Below, in pieces: positions 16,826 to 25,841 of a stretch of 64,000 bases of DNA. Position 1 is the stretch's first letter. Every line of letters starts with the position of its first letter. The translations under genes were made by a program, and so were the position numbers. The DNA comes from Bacillota bacterium. GTDB taxonomy: Bacteria; Bacillota; Bacilli; Paenibacillales; NBRC-103111. A model generated the notes under the pieces. The model had not been told where the DNA came from. It saw only the letters and a list, made by a program, of their open reading frames with translations, and searched no databases. The stretch covers positions 186,001-250,000 of the forward strand of contig JAEWIS010000031.1 of assembly GCA_023386955.1 (NCBI GenBank), read 5' to 3'.

Positions 16826-19093
16826 TTAACGGCGGTCCGCGTCATATTGGGCGTTTCGGTATTGTCCGGGGGTCATACCCTCCATTTTGCGGAAATAGCG
16901 GATAAAGTTCTGCGCATTCGTATATTGCAGCCGCTCCGCAATTTCCGAGATTTTCATGGAGGTTTCGGTCAGCCAGATCTTGGCCACACCCAGCCTGTGC
17001 AGGGCCAGATACTCCCCGAAGGGCATCCCGGCCTCGCGGCGGAAAACATGCCGGACATAGTCCGGATGGTAATGGATGCGGGCTGCACACTCCTCCAGGG
17101 TCAGATCGGTGTCATACTCCTCTTGAATCATGCGCAACAGCTCATTGGAGATGCTGCGGTGCTGGGACTCCTTCATATCCTCCAGTGCCCCAATGACCGG
17201 GATGATCAGCCGCTCATAAAACCACTGGATCATTTCGTCAGGCGTCCGCAGCTCAAAAACCTGGTTGAACAAGGATTTTTCTTCCCCGAACAGGGCTTGC
17301 GGCAGCTCTCCATATTCCCGGAGCATCTTAAGCAAATCCGCAAGCAGCACGATCATCAGCATCCGGTATTCCCGGTGGGAGAGGGGATTGCTGAAGATTT
17401 CTCCGGAGAATTGCCGCAGCAGCCCGTACGCCCGCTCCCGTTCATACAGCTTGATGGCATCGATAAGCTCGTTTTTCAATTTTTCCGGATATTCGGGCAC
17501 ACCATGCCGGCTGGGCGACACGTCCTCCATGTATAGAACGGACTCATCTCCCAATTTGATCCGGTAGTCCAGAGCGTCCAGCGCTTCCTTATAGGCCCTG
17601 CCGGCCCCGGACAAACTATGGAAGATGCGGCTGATGCCGATGCTGGTTTGCAGCTTCAGATAGGTTTTGATCATCTTCTGGATATTCCCGGCCAGGTTAT
17701 CCAGCATCAGCCCGTGCTCCTCTTTCGGGCAGGGGCTGCCCACCAGAAGCGCTATGGACTGGTCTGTCACGATGGGGGCAAGCAGACGGTGCTCCGGAGC
17801 CGCCAGCTCGGCGACAATATTCCCCGCGGCGAACAGCAGCAAATTGCGGTCATTCTCCCCGTAGCGGGTTCCCTCCCAGGTGTCAATCTGCACTACGATG
17901 ACATTCATGGCGGACCACTTGGCGGTCTGCGCCTCAAGCCGTTCCTCCACTTCCTTGGGCTGGGCTTCCCCCAAAAAAAGCTTGAGCAGCAGAAAATCAT
18001 TCAGCTGCTTCCGCTGGTTCTCCAGCTCGCTGGTCAACCGTTTTTCGCTTAACAGCACATGCCGGACCTTCTCGCCGATTTCCTCAAACTCGTCCTTGCC
18101 TTTGGCGGGTTTGCTCCTGCCAGGAGGCGAAACAACCTGATCGTATAAGCGTCTGACCGGGGTATAGATACTTCTGGTGCCCAACAGGGAAATGGCTACC
18201 CCGGCTGCAGCCACCATACTGCAAACCACAACCGTAAACCATTTGATAGCCTCCGCTTCCCGGGTCATCTCCCGGAGCGAAATAAAGGAGGCATAGGTCC
18301 AGCCGTTATAATCGGATTTGGTGTAAATAATATTGTAGCTTTCGCCGCCCACCTGGACGGGAATCAGTCCTTCCGGCAAGCCGGTATCCTCAATCAGCCT
18401 GGCGAAGCGGGGCAAACCGGCAAGCTCTTCCTCCGGCAACGGGAGCCGGTCATAGACGGTGTGAAAATCCCGGTCAAAAATAAACGGCATGCCCATATCC
18501 TGCCGCGGCATCAAATACCGGCTAATGTCCGCGTACGGTATCTTCAGGATGACGACAGCAGCCGGGTCGAGAGAAACGACGGGCAGCGGCTTAATGTAGT
18601 CGATGGTCTTCTCCCCGATGGTCCAGTGGGGTCCCCGGTTCATCTCGGCCATATTCCGCCATTCCCGCTCCTCCGGGCCATATTGCGCAAACCCGGAAAC
18701 CGTGGACAGGCTCCAGGAATACCGCAGCTGCAAAAATTGCACATCTCCGGGGCCGGGATCATACGTTTTGATCCGGCCTAACCCCTCCCGCAGCTCATTG
18801 ATCAGCTGGATATTCTCGCTGCGGTTCAGCTCGGACACATCATGGGCCAGCACCTTGGAAAGGATGGTGGTGGAAGCGAACTGGGTCAGGGCATTATCCG
18901 CCGTGACCAGGGACTGCTCCACCTGCTGGCGGGTGAGCATCAACAGCTGCATGGAGCTGCTATTCACCTTTTCCTGGATCGTGTCGGATGACCGGTAATA
19001 AGAAAAGCCTCCCACCGCCGCCACAGGCAGAGTGATCAGGCATACGGCAAACAGGATCAGCTTGTGGTAGTATCTGGATCGCAGCAATCTCAT
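16826..19093 (-). CDS. Membrane sensor with C-terminal AraC-type DNA-binding domain
   Basis: 755 residues from the ATG at 19093, 7-8 bases after GGGAGG. A first membrane helix (LILFAVCLITLPVAAVGGFS) is followed by an extracellular region of about 260 residues, a second helix (FTVVVCSMVAAAGVAISLLG) and a coiled linker. A two-part AraC helix-turn-helix domain is at the end (LTLEECAARIHYHPDYVRHV; MKISEIAERLQYTNAQNFIR). It is directly upstream of the second LplB/YtcP/lipoprotein set and is its likely activator. It is related in layout, not closely in sequence, to the sensors at 6093 and 35368. Confidence 0.9.
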   Translation of the reverse strand: MRLLRSRYYHKLILFAVCLITLPVAAVGGFSYYRSSDTIQEKVNSSSMQLLMLTRQQVEQSLVTADNALTQFASTTILSKVLAHDVSELNRSENIQLINELREGLGRIKTYDPGPGDVQFLQLRYSWSLSTVSGFAQYGPEEREWRNMAEMNRGPHWTIGEKTIDYIKPLPVVSLDPAAVVILKIPYADISRYLMPRQDMGMPFIFDRDFHTVYDRLPLPEEELAGLPRFARLIEDTGLPEGLIPVQVGGESYNIIYTKSDYNGWTYASFISLREMTREAEAIKWFTVVVCSMVAAAGVAISLLGTRSIYTPVRRLYDQVVSPPGRSKPAKGKDEFEEIGEKVRHVLLSEKRLTSELENQRKQLNDFLLLKLFLGEAQPKEVEERLEAQTAKWSAMNVIVVQIDTWEGTRYGENDRNLLLFAAGNIVAELAAPEHRLLAPIVTDQSIALLVGSPCPKEEHGLMLDNLAGNIQKMIKTYLKLQTSIGISRIFHSLSGAGRAYKEALDALDYRIKLGDESVLYMEDVSPSRHGVPEYPEKLKNELIDAIKLYERERAYGLLRQFSGEIFSNPLSHREYRMLMIVLLADLLKMLREYGELPQALFGEEKSLFNQVFELRTPDEMIQWFYERLIIPVIGALEDMKESQHRSISNELLRMIQEEYDTDLTLEECAARIHYHPDYVRHVFRREAGMPFGEYLALHRLGVAKIWLTETSMKISEIAERLQYTNAQNFIRYFRKMEGMTPGQYRNAQYDADRR

Positions 19094-19272
19094 CTCAAGT
19101 CCTCCCGGGTCTTGTGCCGAACAGGGACCCGCCACCAGCTTAGTCGAATGTGGGAGGTTCCGTCAATAATCATGGGCGGCTATTCAGATTTTGATTGAAC
19201 TATGCCGGATTATAGGGTACATACTATATCATATCTATTTATGACATTCTTAAAAGCAGGAGGAAGATGTGA

Positions 19273-19701
19273 ATGGCTTCGTGGTTAATCTATGCGCTTC
19301 TGTCCGCCGCCATGGCTGCGTTGGTGGCCGTGTTCGGCAAAATCGGGCTGGCGGGAGTGGATGCCAATACGGCTACCGCCATGCGCTCGGTGATTATGGC
19401 TTTGTTTCTGCTGGGGGTGCTGGCATACGAGGGTAAGCTGGGGCAAATCGCTTCCGTCGCCGCCAACAAAAAAGCCATGAGCTTCATTTTGTTAAGCGGC
19501 TTGGCCGGAGCATTATCATGGCTTTTCTACTTTGTCGCGTTAAAGTACGGGAATGTATCTCAGGTGGGACCCGTGGATAAGCTGAGTGTGGTGATGGCCG
19601 TAATCCTCTCCGTCCTGTTCCTGGGCGAGAAGCTGTCCCTGCTGAATGCTGCCGGCGTGGTGATGATCGCCGCTGGAGCACTTCTGGTGGCGTGGAAGTA
19701 A
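19273..19701 (+). CDS. EamA/DMT family transporter, half size
   Basis: 142 residues with about five hydrophobic segments (LIYALLSAAMAALVAVFGKI; SVIMALFLLGVLAYEG; KLSVVMAVILSVLFLGEKLS; GVVMIAAGALLVAW). The VDKLSVV...FLGEKLS motif marks the end of an EamA domain. Full EamA proteins have two such domains; this one has a single domain and probably works as a dimer. GGAGG lies 9 bases before the ATG. Substrate unknown. Confidence 0.85.
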   Translation: MASWLIYALLSAAMAALVAVFGKIGLAGVDANTATAMRSVIMALFLLGVLAYEGKLGQIASVAANKKAMSFILLSGLAGALSWLFYFVALKYGNVSQVGPVDKLSVVMAVILSVLFLGEKLSLLNAAGVVMIAAGALLVAWK

Positions 19702-19768
19702 CGGGAATGGTCCAACGTCCGCCCGTCCGCAGGGTATTACTCCCGCTGGAATATCTCCGAACTGGAAA

Positions 19769-19795
19769 AACCGCCGGATCAATTCCCCGGCGGTT
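19769..19795 (+). terminator. Terminator after the EamA gene
   Basis: A 9-bp stem (AACCGCCGG / CCGGCGGTT) with a 9-base loop is followed by CTTC. Its minus-strand side also has a short T run. Confidence 0.6.
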
Positions 19796-19830
19796 CTTCA
19801 TGCTCTTAAGTCCGATCATGCATGTACGAA

Positions 19831-20006
19831 ATGCAAAAGTGCAGCTAATTTAGGGAGATCAGTCGTGTACCGGGCTTCCAGATGCAAAAGTGCAGTTATT
19901 TTCGGACAAACCGCCCATATGGGCTCCAGTGAGGGAAAATAACTGCACTTTTGCAGGATAGCTGCACACAACCGGCATTCGCCAACTAAATAACTGCACT
20001 TTTGCA
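19831..20006. repeat. Four-copy intergenic repeat (two direct, two inverted) of a TGCAAAAGTGCAG unit
   Basis: The unit ATGCAAAAGTGCAGTTATTT occurs at 19831-19851 and 19882-19902 in direct orientation, and inverted at 19936-19955 and 19988-20006. Copies differ at one or two bases. The unit itself contains a TGCA...TGCA half-palindrome. The block sits between the convergent eamA and glutamine-type ABC ATPase genes. Not protein coding. Confidence 0.85.
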
Positions 20007-20017
20007 GTTTGTGCTGC

Positions 20018-20130
20018 AGCTGCCCATGAGGCTGATCTGCCTTATCGAGCGCAAACAGCTGCCCATGAGGCGGATTCGCCTTATCTAGCGCGAACTGCTG
20101 CCGATTAGGCTGATCGCCCTATCGGTAGGA
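20018..20130. repeat. Three tandem 38-bp units
   Basis: CAGCTGCCCATGAGGC begins units at 20018 and 20056; a degenerate third copy starts at about 20094. Within each unit GGCTGAT...GCCTTATC can form a short hairpin. The block adjoins the four-copy repeat and ends 24 bp from the stop of the ATPase gene. Confidence 0.75.
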
Positions 20131-20153
20131 CAGCTCCCGGACGCCTGGGCGCC

Positions 20154-20888
20154 TTACAGCACCTTGGACAGAAACTCCTGGGTGCGTTCCTGTTGCGGAC
20201 TGCCGAAGATTTGCTCCGGTGGTCCCTCCTCCACAATATGCCCCTGCTCCATGAAGATGACCCGGTCCCCCACCTCACGGGCAAAGCCCATTTCGTGGGT
20301 AACGACCACCATGGTCATCCCTTCCTTGGCCAGGTCCTTCATGACCGCCAGCACCTCGCCCACCATCTCCGGGTCAAGAGCGGAGGTGGGTTCGTCGAAC
20401 AGCATCACTTTCGGCTCCATGGCCAAAGCACGGGCTATGGCTACCCGCTGGGATTGCCCGCCGGACAGGGAAGCCGGGTACGCGTCCGCTTTTTCCGACA
20501 GGCCTACTTTCTCCAGCAGCTCCAGAGCCTTCTTCTTGGCCCGCTCCAACGGCCACTTGCGGATTTGGACGGGAGCCAGCGTAATGTTCTCCAGCACCGT
20601 TTTGTGCGGGAACAGGTTGAACTGCTGGAACACCATTCCGACTTCCTGGCGGATTTCGGTGATCTTCGTTTCCTTGTCCATCAGGGAAATACCTTCGATG
20701 CGGATTTCGCCCCCGGTGGGCTCCTCCAGCAGATTCAGGCAGCGCAGGAAGGTGGATTTGCCGGAGCCGGATGGCCCGATGACCACCACGACCTCCTGGG
20801 TTTTGATCTCCACGTTGATATTCTCCAGCACCCGGTTGGTTCCGAAGGCTTTGGCCAGCTGGTTCACTTCAATAATGGTATCCCTCAT
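20154..20888 (-). CDS. Polar amino acid ABC transporter ATPase (GlnQ-like)
   Basis: 244 residues. Walker A is GPSGSGKST, the signature is [14 protein letters not shown], Walker B is [14 protein letters not shown], and the H-loop is VVVTHE. The N-terminus [18 protein letters not shown] and length are those of the GlnQ/ArtM/HisP group. It is the last gene of a binding protein, permease, ATPase operon, 6 bp after the permease. Confidence 0.92.
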   Translation of the reverse strand: MRDTIIEVNQLAKAFGTNRVLENINVEIKTQEVVVVIGPSGSGKSTFLRCLNLLEEPTGGEIRIEGISLMDKETKITEIRQEVGMVFQQFNLFPHKTVLENITLAPVQIRKWPLERAKKKALELLEKVGLSEKADAYPASLSGGQSQRVAIARALAMEPKVMLFDEPTSALDPEMVGEVLAVMKDLAKEGMTMVVVTHEMGFAREVGDRVIFMEQGHIVEEGPPEQIFGSPQQERTQEFLSKVL

Positions 20889-20894
20889 GTGCCG

Positions 20895-21542
20895 TTACAC
20901 CTTCCTTTCGATGTAGACGAGCAGCTTGTTCAAGCTGTAGGTAAGAATGAAATAGATAGCCGCCGCCGTCAGATACGGCTCCCACACCCGCATGTATTGG
21001 CCACGCATGGCGTTGGACCAGTACATGATTTCAGGAGCCGCCACCAGCGCCACCAGCGAGGAATCCTTCACCAGCACGATAAATTCATTGCCGAAGGCCG
21101 GGATCATCCGTTTGATGGCTTGGGGCAGAATGATATGCCTCATGGTTTCCCAATGACTCATGCCCAAGGAAAACGCCGCTTCCCGCTGGCCCTTATCGAT
21201 GGACTGGATGCCCGCCCGGAAAATCTCCGCACAATAGGCGGCGGAGTTCAGGGACAAGGCCGTAATAGCCGAAGCCCAAGGATTGGTGCTGCCCGTTAGC
21301 AGGGGAATAAGTCCGAAATGCACAATCAGGATCTGCACATACAACGGCGTTCCCCGGAAAAAATTGATGTACGCCTGGGAAGGCCACTTGAGAAACCAGT
21401 ACCGGGACATTTTGCTGAAGCTGATGGCCAGACCGCCGACAGACCCCATCAGAATGGACACCAGCGAGATAATGATGGTAAACCCTGTCCCCTTCAGAAG
21501 GAGACTCCCGTATTCAAATATGATGTCAAATCGGAAATCCAT
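20895..21542 (-). CDS. Polar amino acid ABC transporter permease (HisM/GlnP type)
   Basis: 215 residues with about five membrane segments. The family motif FFRGTPLYVQILIVHFGL and the loop GQREAAFSLGMSHWETMRHI then ILPQA (ATPase contact) are present. A GGAAGGGAAGAG site precedes the ATG. It lies 38 bp after the binding-protein gene and is co-transcribed with it. Confidence 0.92.
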   Translation of the reverse strand: MDFRFDIIFEYGSLLLKGTGFTIIISLVSILMGSVGGLAISFSKMSRYWFLKWPSQAYINFFRGTPLYVQILIVHFGLIPLLTGSTNPWASAITALSLNSAAYCAEIFRAGIQSIDKGQREAAFSLGMSHWETMRHIILPQAIKRMIPAFGNEFIVLVKDSSLVALVAAPEIMYWSNAMRGQYMRVWEPYLTAAAIYFILTYSLNKLLVYIERKV

Positions 21543-21580
21543 CTAACTCTTCCCTTCCGCAGATGAAAGAATAGCCTCTT

Positions 21581-22384
21581 TTACTTCGCGTTCAGGAGTA
21601 CGCTCACGTTGGGCTCCTCGCCAAACCACTTCTTATACATCTTGGCATAGGTGCCGTTTTCGATAACGGTCTTGATGGCCGGATCAAGCTTCGCTTTCAG
21701 ATCGCTTCCTTTGGGGTACGCCAGACCGTAGAACTCTGCACCAAAGTTGGTTTTGTCCGGAATGGTAACGAACTTCTTCTTGGGGTTGTTCTTGGCATAT
21801 TCACGCACGATGGCAATGTCTGCAACAGCTGCATCCACGCCGCCCAGATCCAGCTCCATAAATGCTAGCACATTGCTTTCATATTTCTTCAGGTTGGTGT
21901 TGCCGTTGCCCATAATCTTGGTCATCAGCTCATCGGCTGTAGTGGCGCCCTGTACGGCAACCTTCTTGTCCTTCAGGTCAAGGGCGGTTTTGATAGGGCT
22001 GCCTTCCTTCACCAGAATCATATTGGTGGATTCAAAATAAGGGACGGAAAAATCATAGCTTCCCTTACGCTCATCTGTAATGGAAATGGAGGAAATACCC
22101 ATTTGGTACTCGGTGCCTTGCTTCACGCTCTCCAGCATGGTATCCCAGCCGGTATTTTTCACTTCATATTCCAGCTTCGCTTCCTTCATGACCGCAGCCA
22201 GGAAATCAATGTCGAAGCCGACAATCTTATCCTTGTCCATGCTCTCCATAGGGGCGTAGGATGCATCCGTGGCCACCATAATTTTCTTGCCGCCGCTTGC
22301 GCCTGTTGCTTCCTTCTTCTCGCCGCAAGCCGCCAGGGAAAAAGCCAATACCAAAGACAAACCCGCCACCAGCATCTTCTTCAT
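21581..22384 (-). CDS. Polar amino acid ABC transporter binding lipoprotein
   Basis: 267 residues. The signal peptide ends at lipobox LAAC (Cys20), followed by GEKKEATGASGG. The mature protein starts KIMVATDASYAPMESMDKD and has the family-3 pattern (VGFDIDFLAAVMKEA; Asp for the amino group). The Arg expected for the carboxylate in amino-acid binders is likely the one in SITDERKGSYDFSVPY. Specific amino acid unknown. First gene of the three-gene operon. Confidence 0.9.
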   Translation of the reverse strand: MKKMLVAGLSLVLAFSLAACGEKKEATGASGGKKIMVATDASYAPMESMDKDKIVGFDIDFLAAVMKEAKLEYEVKNTGWDTMLESVKQGTEYQMGISSISITDERKGSYDFSVPYFESTNMILVKEGSPIKTALDLKDKKVAVQGATTADELMTKIMGNGNTNLKKYESNVLAFMELDLGGVDAAVADIAIVREYAKNNPKKKFVTIPDKTNFGAEFYGLAYPKGSDLKAKLDPAIKTVIENGTYAKMYKKWFGEEPNVSVLLNAK

Positions 22385-22571
22385 CCGTTTCGCATCCTCC
22401 CGTTTTTGAACATTTGACCATTGTTTTTATGTTTGAAATTTTAACAGTTTAACGGACAAAAGACAATGACATTTTTCGTTTTCATGTCAGTAAAGGTAAC
22501 ACAAATTCACAAAAAGTTACGAGTTTGCCATAAAATCTCTGCTTTTTACCAGCCGTGTTGTTAGATAACTC

Positions 22572-23483
22572 TCACACCTGCCCGGCATCCTCACGCCATT
22601 TCACCGCATGCTGGCGGACGAGGCACATAAACTCACGCATAACGGGCGTTATAACCCTCTTTTTGTGGGAGGCCATCTGCGTCACCAAGCGCTGGGGGCG
22701 GTCATCCCAGGCCAACGCGGACAATCTGCCCTGCCGGATCTCGCCCTCCACGGTTATAAGCGGGAGGAAGGAAAGCCCCAAGCCGGAAATGACACAGTTC
22801 TTAATGGCTTCAATGCTCCAGAATTCCAGCCCTTGGCTGGGATAAACTCCGCTGGCATTCAGCGTATGCTCGAAGAGGGCGCGGTAGGTACACCCCGGTT
22901 CGGTATACAGCATAACTTCATTCTTCAAATGGGCTGGTGTCACCGGATTAACCTTCTCCAGGAGATGGCCGGGCGGGGCGATCAGAGTCATCTTTTCTTC
23001 CACAAGAGGCTCAATCAGCAGATCCTTGTCCTCCGCCGGATGCTGGAGCATAAAAACCAGATCCATTTCTCCGCTTTTGACCCGGTCACCCATCTCCCAG
23101 CATAATCCGGGCTTCAGGGTAATCTGCACATCCCCGTACCGGCTTTTGAATTCCCGGATCACCGCCGGCAGGCGAAAAGCGGTGAGGGACTCCGGAGCGC
23201 TGATGGTCAGGGTCCCGCTGATCTCGTCGTTGAAGCGGATGGCGTCCTTGGCCAGGGCGTGCAGCTTGGAGATTTCCTGGGCGTAGGGGAGAAACTTCTG
23301 CCCCGCATCGGTGAGTGTGGTTTTTTTGCCGAAGCGGTCAAACAGGGCGGTGCCCAGCTCCGTTTCCAGTGCTTGGATCTGTGCCGTAACACTGGACTGC
23401 ACATACCCCAGAGCAGCTGCAGCCTTGGTGAAGCTGCCTGCTTCCACTACGGCAATAAACGTAAGCAGATGTCTTAATTCCAT
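22572..23483 (-). CDS. LysR family transcriptional regulator
   Basis: 303 residues from the ATG at 23483, 8 bases after GGGAGAG. The N-terminal winged helix-turn-helix is MELRHLLTFIAVVEAGSFTK, then AAAALGYVQSSVTAQIQALE. An effector domain of normal length follows. It is divergent from a small membrane protein gene at 23606, with a LysR-type box between them, so it may regulate that gene and itself. Effector unknown. Confidence 0.92.
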   Translation of the reverse strand: MELRHLLTFIAVVEAGSFTKAAAALGYVQSSVTAQIQALETELGTALFDRFGKKTTLTDAGQKFLPYAQEISKLHALAKDAIRFNDEISGTLTISAPESLTAFRLPAVIREFKSRYGDVQITLKPGLCWEMGDRVKSGEMDLVFMLQHPAEDKDLLIEPLVEEKMTLIAPPGHLLEKVNPVTPAHLKNEVMLYTEPGCTYRALFEHTLNASGVYPSQGLEFWSIEAIKNCVISGLGLSFLPLITVEGEIRQGRLSALAWDDRPQRLVTQMASHKKRVITPVMREFMCLVRQHAVKWREDAGQV

Positions 23484-23498
23484 GTGACCATCTCTCCC

Positions 23499-23513
23499 AT
23501 CGATAATATCGAT
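23499..23513. promoter_or_regulatory. Putative LysR-type operator
   Basis: ATCGATAATATCGAT is a perfect 15-bp palindrome containing the T-N11-A pattern of LysR boxes, 16 bp upstream of the LysR start and about 90 bp from the divergent gene. Confidence 0.55.
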
Positions 23514-23605
23514 ATATACCATCATTACATTCCGTTATCCGATGGCAATATTATCTGGTAGGATATAAGAAATTTCAAGCATTATATGAGAAAGGATGTG
23601 TCGGA

Positions 23606-23935
23606 ATGATCGGAGGGTTTATGCTGGTTATGACTGTGGGTTTGGCTGTGCTCGTGTATGGGGAAGGAAGCGCCAAACACCCGGCGGAAGCGGGCGGCGC
23701 CCGGGGCAGGCTTCAGCGTGCATTCCTGATGCATGCTCTGCCACTTTTTCTCTACTCCTTCGCGATGGCTGTTCTGTGGATGGCCGGGGATGACGGCTTG
23801 GCCCGTTACCCGGTGGGCGGTGCAGCGGCTATCTTCTATGCCATTCTCATTATCGCTACCCGCCGTTTCACCTTGAGTCTGACCCTCAGCTTGGGCATCG
23901 TGATTCTCGCCTCCTTGCCTTCCCCCCTGCTGTAA
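23606..23935 (+). CDS. Small membrane protein of unknown function
   Basis: 109 residues; AAAGGATG precedes the ATG. Three or four hydrophobic segments are visible (FMLVMTVGLAVLVYG; FLMHALPLFLYSFAMAVLWM; AAIFYAILIIATRRF; LTLSLGIVILASL). I do not recognise a family. Its divergence from the LysR gene across an operator suggests LysR control, and a transport or resistance role is possible but unproven. Confidence 0.7.
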   Translation: MIGGFMLVMTVGLAVLVYGEGSAKHPAEAGGARGRLQRAFLMHALPLFLYSFAMAVLWMAGDDGLARYPVGGAAAIFYAILIIATRRFTLSLTLSLGIVILASLPSPLL

Positions 23936-24005
23936 GCCGGCACCTCCGCGTTGCATTTCCATCCTCCCTGGGCTAAGCTAAAACAGTACGAAGGGAGGAA
24001 CTTGC

Positions 24006-24473
24006 ATGAACAAAATCCTAATCAGCTCCTGCCTCCTGGGCGAGAAGGTCCGCTACAACGGCGAAAGCAAGGCCTTCATTGATCCGCGGCTGGCCCGCTG
24101 GCAGGAAGAGGGACGGCTCATTCCCGTTTGTCCCGAAATGGAGGGCGGACTGCCCGTTCCCCGCTCTCCCGCCCAACGGCGTGGAGATCGAGTTGTCACA
24201 GAGGACGGGAGCGATGTGTCGCAGGCCTTTCAACTAGGGGCGCAAGCCGCTCTGGCCTTGGCCCGGCAGCATGGAGCCTCCGTGGCGTTGCTGAAGCAGA
24301 ACAGTCCTTCCTGCGGCAGCCGCTTCATTCATGACGGCTCCTTCCAAGGGATGCTGATCCCCGGCGAGGGTGTGACCACGGAGCTCCTCAGGCAGCACGG
24401 CATTGCCGTATTCGGGGAGGATCAATTGGACGAGGCTGAGCGGATGCTTGAAGAAGCCCGCCTTCCGGATTAA
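24006..24473 (+). CDS. DUF523 family protein (TudS/2-thiouracil desulfidase-like)
   Basis: 155 residues, start after GAAGGGAGG. The family signature is clear: ISSCLLGEKVRYNG at the start, PVCPEMEGGLPVPRSPAQRR, and LLKQNSPSCGSRFIHDGSF. Three conserved cysteines (SSC, PVC, PSC) fit the ligands of an iron-sulfur cluster in characterised DUF523/TudS desulfidases. It is followed 10 bp later by the MscS gene, so the two may be co-transcribed. The natural substrate is uncertain. Confidence 0.88.
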   Translation: MNKILISSCLLGEKVRYNGESKAFIDPRLARWQEEGRLIPVCPEMEGGLPVPRSPAQRRGDRVVTEDGSDVSQAFQLGAQAALALARQHGASVALLKQNSPSCGSRFIHDGSFQGMLIPGEGVTTELLRQHGIAVFGEDQLDEAERMLEEARLPD

Positions 24474-24483
24474 GGGGGGCGCT

Positions 24484-25770
24484 ATGGATCAATTGCAGCA
24501 TTTGCTTGCCGAGCTGGGAGCCGGCGGGTTTTGGGGTGCTTTTTTGGCAAACGTCATCCTTGTCGTCTGTATCATCCTGCTCAGTATCCTGGCCAACTGG
24601 ATCACCAAAAAGGTCGTGCTCCAGATCATCAGCCGCTACATCCATAAGACCCGGTACCAGTGGGACAATATCCTGCTGGAGCGGAAGGTATTCCATAAGC
24701 TCTCCCATGTGGTTCCCGCTATTATCATCTACGGCTTTTCCTTCATGTTTCCCGCTTATCAGGAGGGGATTGTGAAGGGCGTCAGCATCTACATGAATCT
24801 GGTGAGTATTCTGGTGGTGAATGCGTTCCTGAATGCCGTCAACGACATTTACTGTACCTACGAAATATCCAAAGCCCGTCCTATCCGCGGCTATATCCAG
24901 ATGCTCCAGATCTTCGTATGGATCATCGGGGCCATACTGGCTATCTCTACACTTGCCGGCAAAAGCCCCCTGCTGCTCCTGAGCGGAATCGGCGCCTTAT
25001 CCGCGGTGCTGCTGCTGGTATTCAAGGACTCCCTGCTGGGGCTTGTGGCGGGTGTACAGCTGGCCTCCAACGATATGGTACAGGTAGGCGATTGGATTGA
25101 TATGCCCAAGTATGGTGCGGATGGCAGCGTCATTGATATTTCCCTGAATACGGTCAAGGTCCAGAACTGGGATAAAACCATTACCACCATTCCCGCCTAT
25201 GCGCTGATTTCCGACTCCTTCAAAAACTGGCGGGGCATGATTTCGTCAGGGGGACGGCGGATCAAACGGGCGGTGTATGTGGATACCGGGAGCATTGTGT
25301 TTTGTACCCCCGAGATGATCGGCTCCTTCCGCAAAATCCATTATCTGCGGGATTATATTGACCAAAAGGCGGAGGAGATCGAACAGTACAATCTGCAAAA
25401 TGGCATCGACCGCTCCAGCCGGGTGAACGGCCGGGCATTGACCAATATCGGCGTGTTCCGGGCGTACATCCAGCATTACATCGAACGCCATCCCCGCATC
25501 CACCCCGGTATGACCCGGATGGTCAGGCAGCTGGAGCCGGGACCCAACGGACTGCCTATCGAAATCTATGCCTTCTCCAATACGACGGAGTGGGCTGTAT
25601 ACGAGGGAATTCAGTCGGATATCTTCGACCACATCCTGGCCGTAGCGCCGGAATTCGGACTCCGGGTGTTCCAGAATCCCTCGGGGCATGACCTGCAGCG
25701 CCTGTCGGCAGCAGCTTCCCCAGGGACCCCTCCTGAGGAACCCCACCGCCTGCTTCAGGGCGCGGAATAA
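24484..25770 (+). CDS. MscS family mechanosensitive ion channel (YbdG-like)
   Basis: 428 residues from the ATG at 24484, 7 bases after AAGGGGGG. Five membrane segments span residues 15-190. The pore-lining helix and beta domain are at GIGALSAVLLLVFKDSLLGL and VAGVQLASNDMVQVGDWIDM, followed by the conserved NTVKVQNWDKTITTIPAYAL. The long C-terminal cytoplasmic domain is typical of the YbdG/MscM branch. It opens under membrane tension to protect from osmotic down-shock. Confidence 0.9.
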   Translation: MDQLQHLLAELGAGGFWGAFLANVILVVCIILLSILANWITKKVVLQIISRYIHKTRYQWDNILLERKVFHKLSHVVPAIIIYGFSFMFPAYQEGIVKGVSIYMNLVSILVVNAFLNAVNDIYCTYEISKARPIRGYIQMLQIFVWIIGAILAISTLAGKSPLLLLSGIGALSAVLLLVFKDSLLGLVAGVQLASNDMVQVGDWIDMPKYGADGSVIDISLNTVKVQNWDKTITTIPAYALISDSFKNWRGMISSGGRRIKRAVYVDTGSIVFCTPEMIGSFRKIHYLRDYIDQKAEEIEQYNLQNGIDRSSRVNGRALTNIGVFRAYIQHYIERHPRIHPGMTRMVRQLEPGPNGLPIEIYAFSNTTEWAVYEGIQSDIFDHILAVAPEFGLRVFQNPSGHDLQRLSAAASPGTPPEEPHRLLQGAE

Positions 25771-25774
25771 AGAA

Positions 25775-25813
25775 AAGAGCCTGTTTCCCACTTGCGGAAA
25801 CAGGCTCTTCTTA
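25775..25813. terminator. Bidirectional terminator after the MscS gene
   Basis: A 14-bp perfect stem (AAGAGCCTGTTTCC / GGAAACAGGCTCTT) with a 7-base loop lies between convergent genes; T-rich tracts follow on both strands. Confidence 0.85.
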
Positions 25814-25841
25814 ATGACGTTCTTCTTCGCTTTTTCGGGGG

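Noticed and set aside
19831..20130. CRISPR array
   Set aside because: Repeats change orientation, there are only four, spacers vary in length and no cas genes are near.
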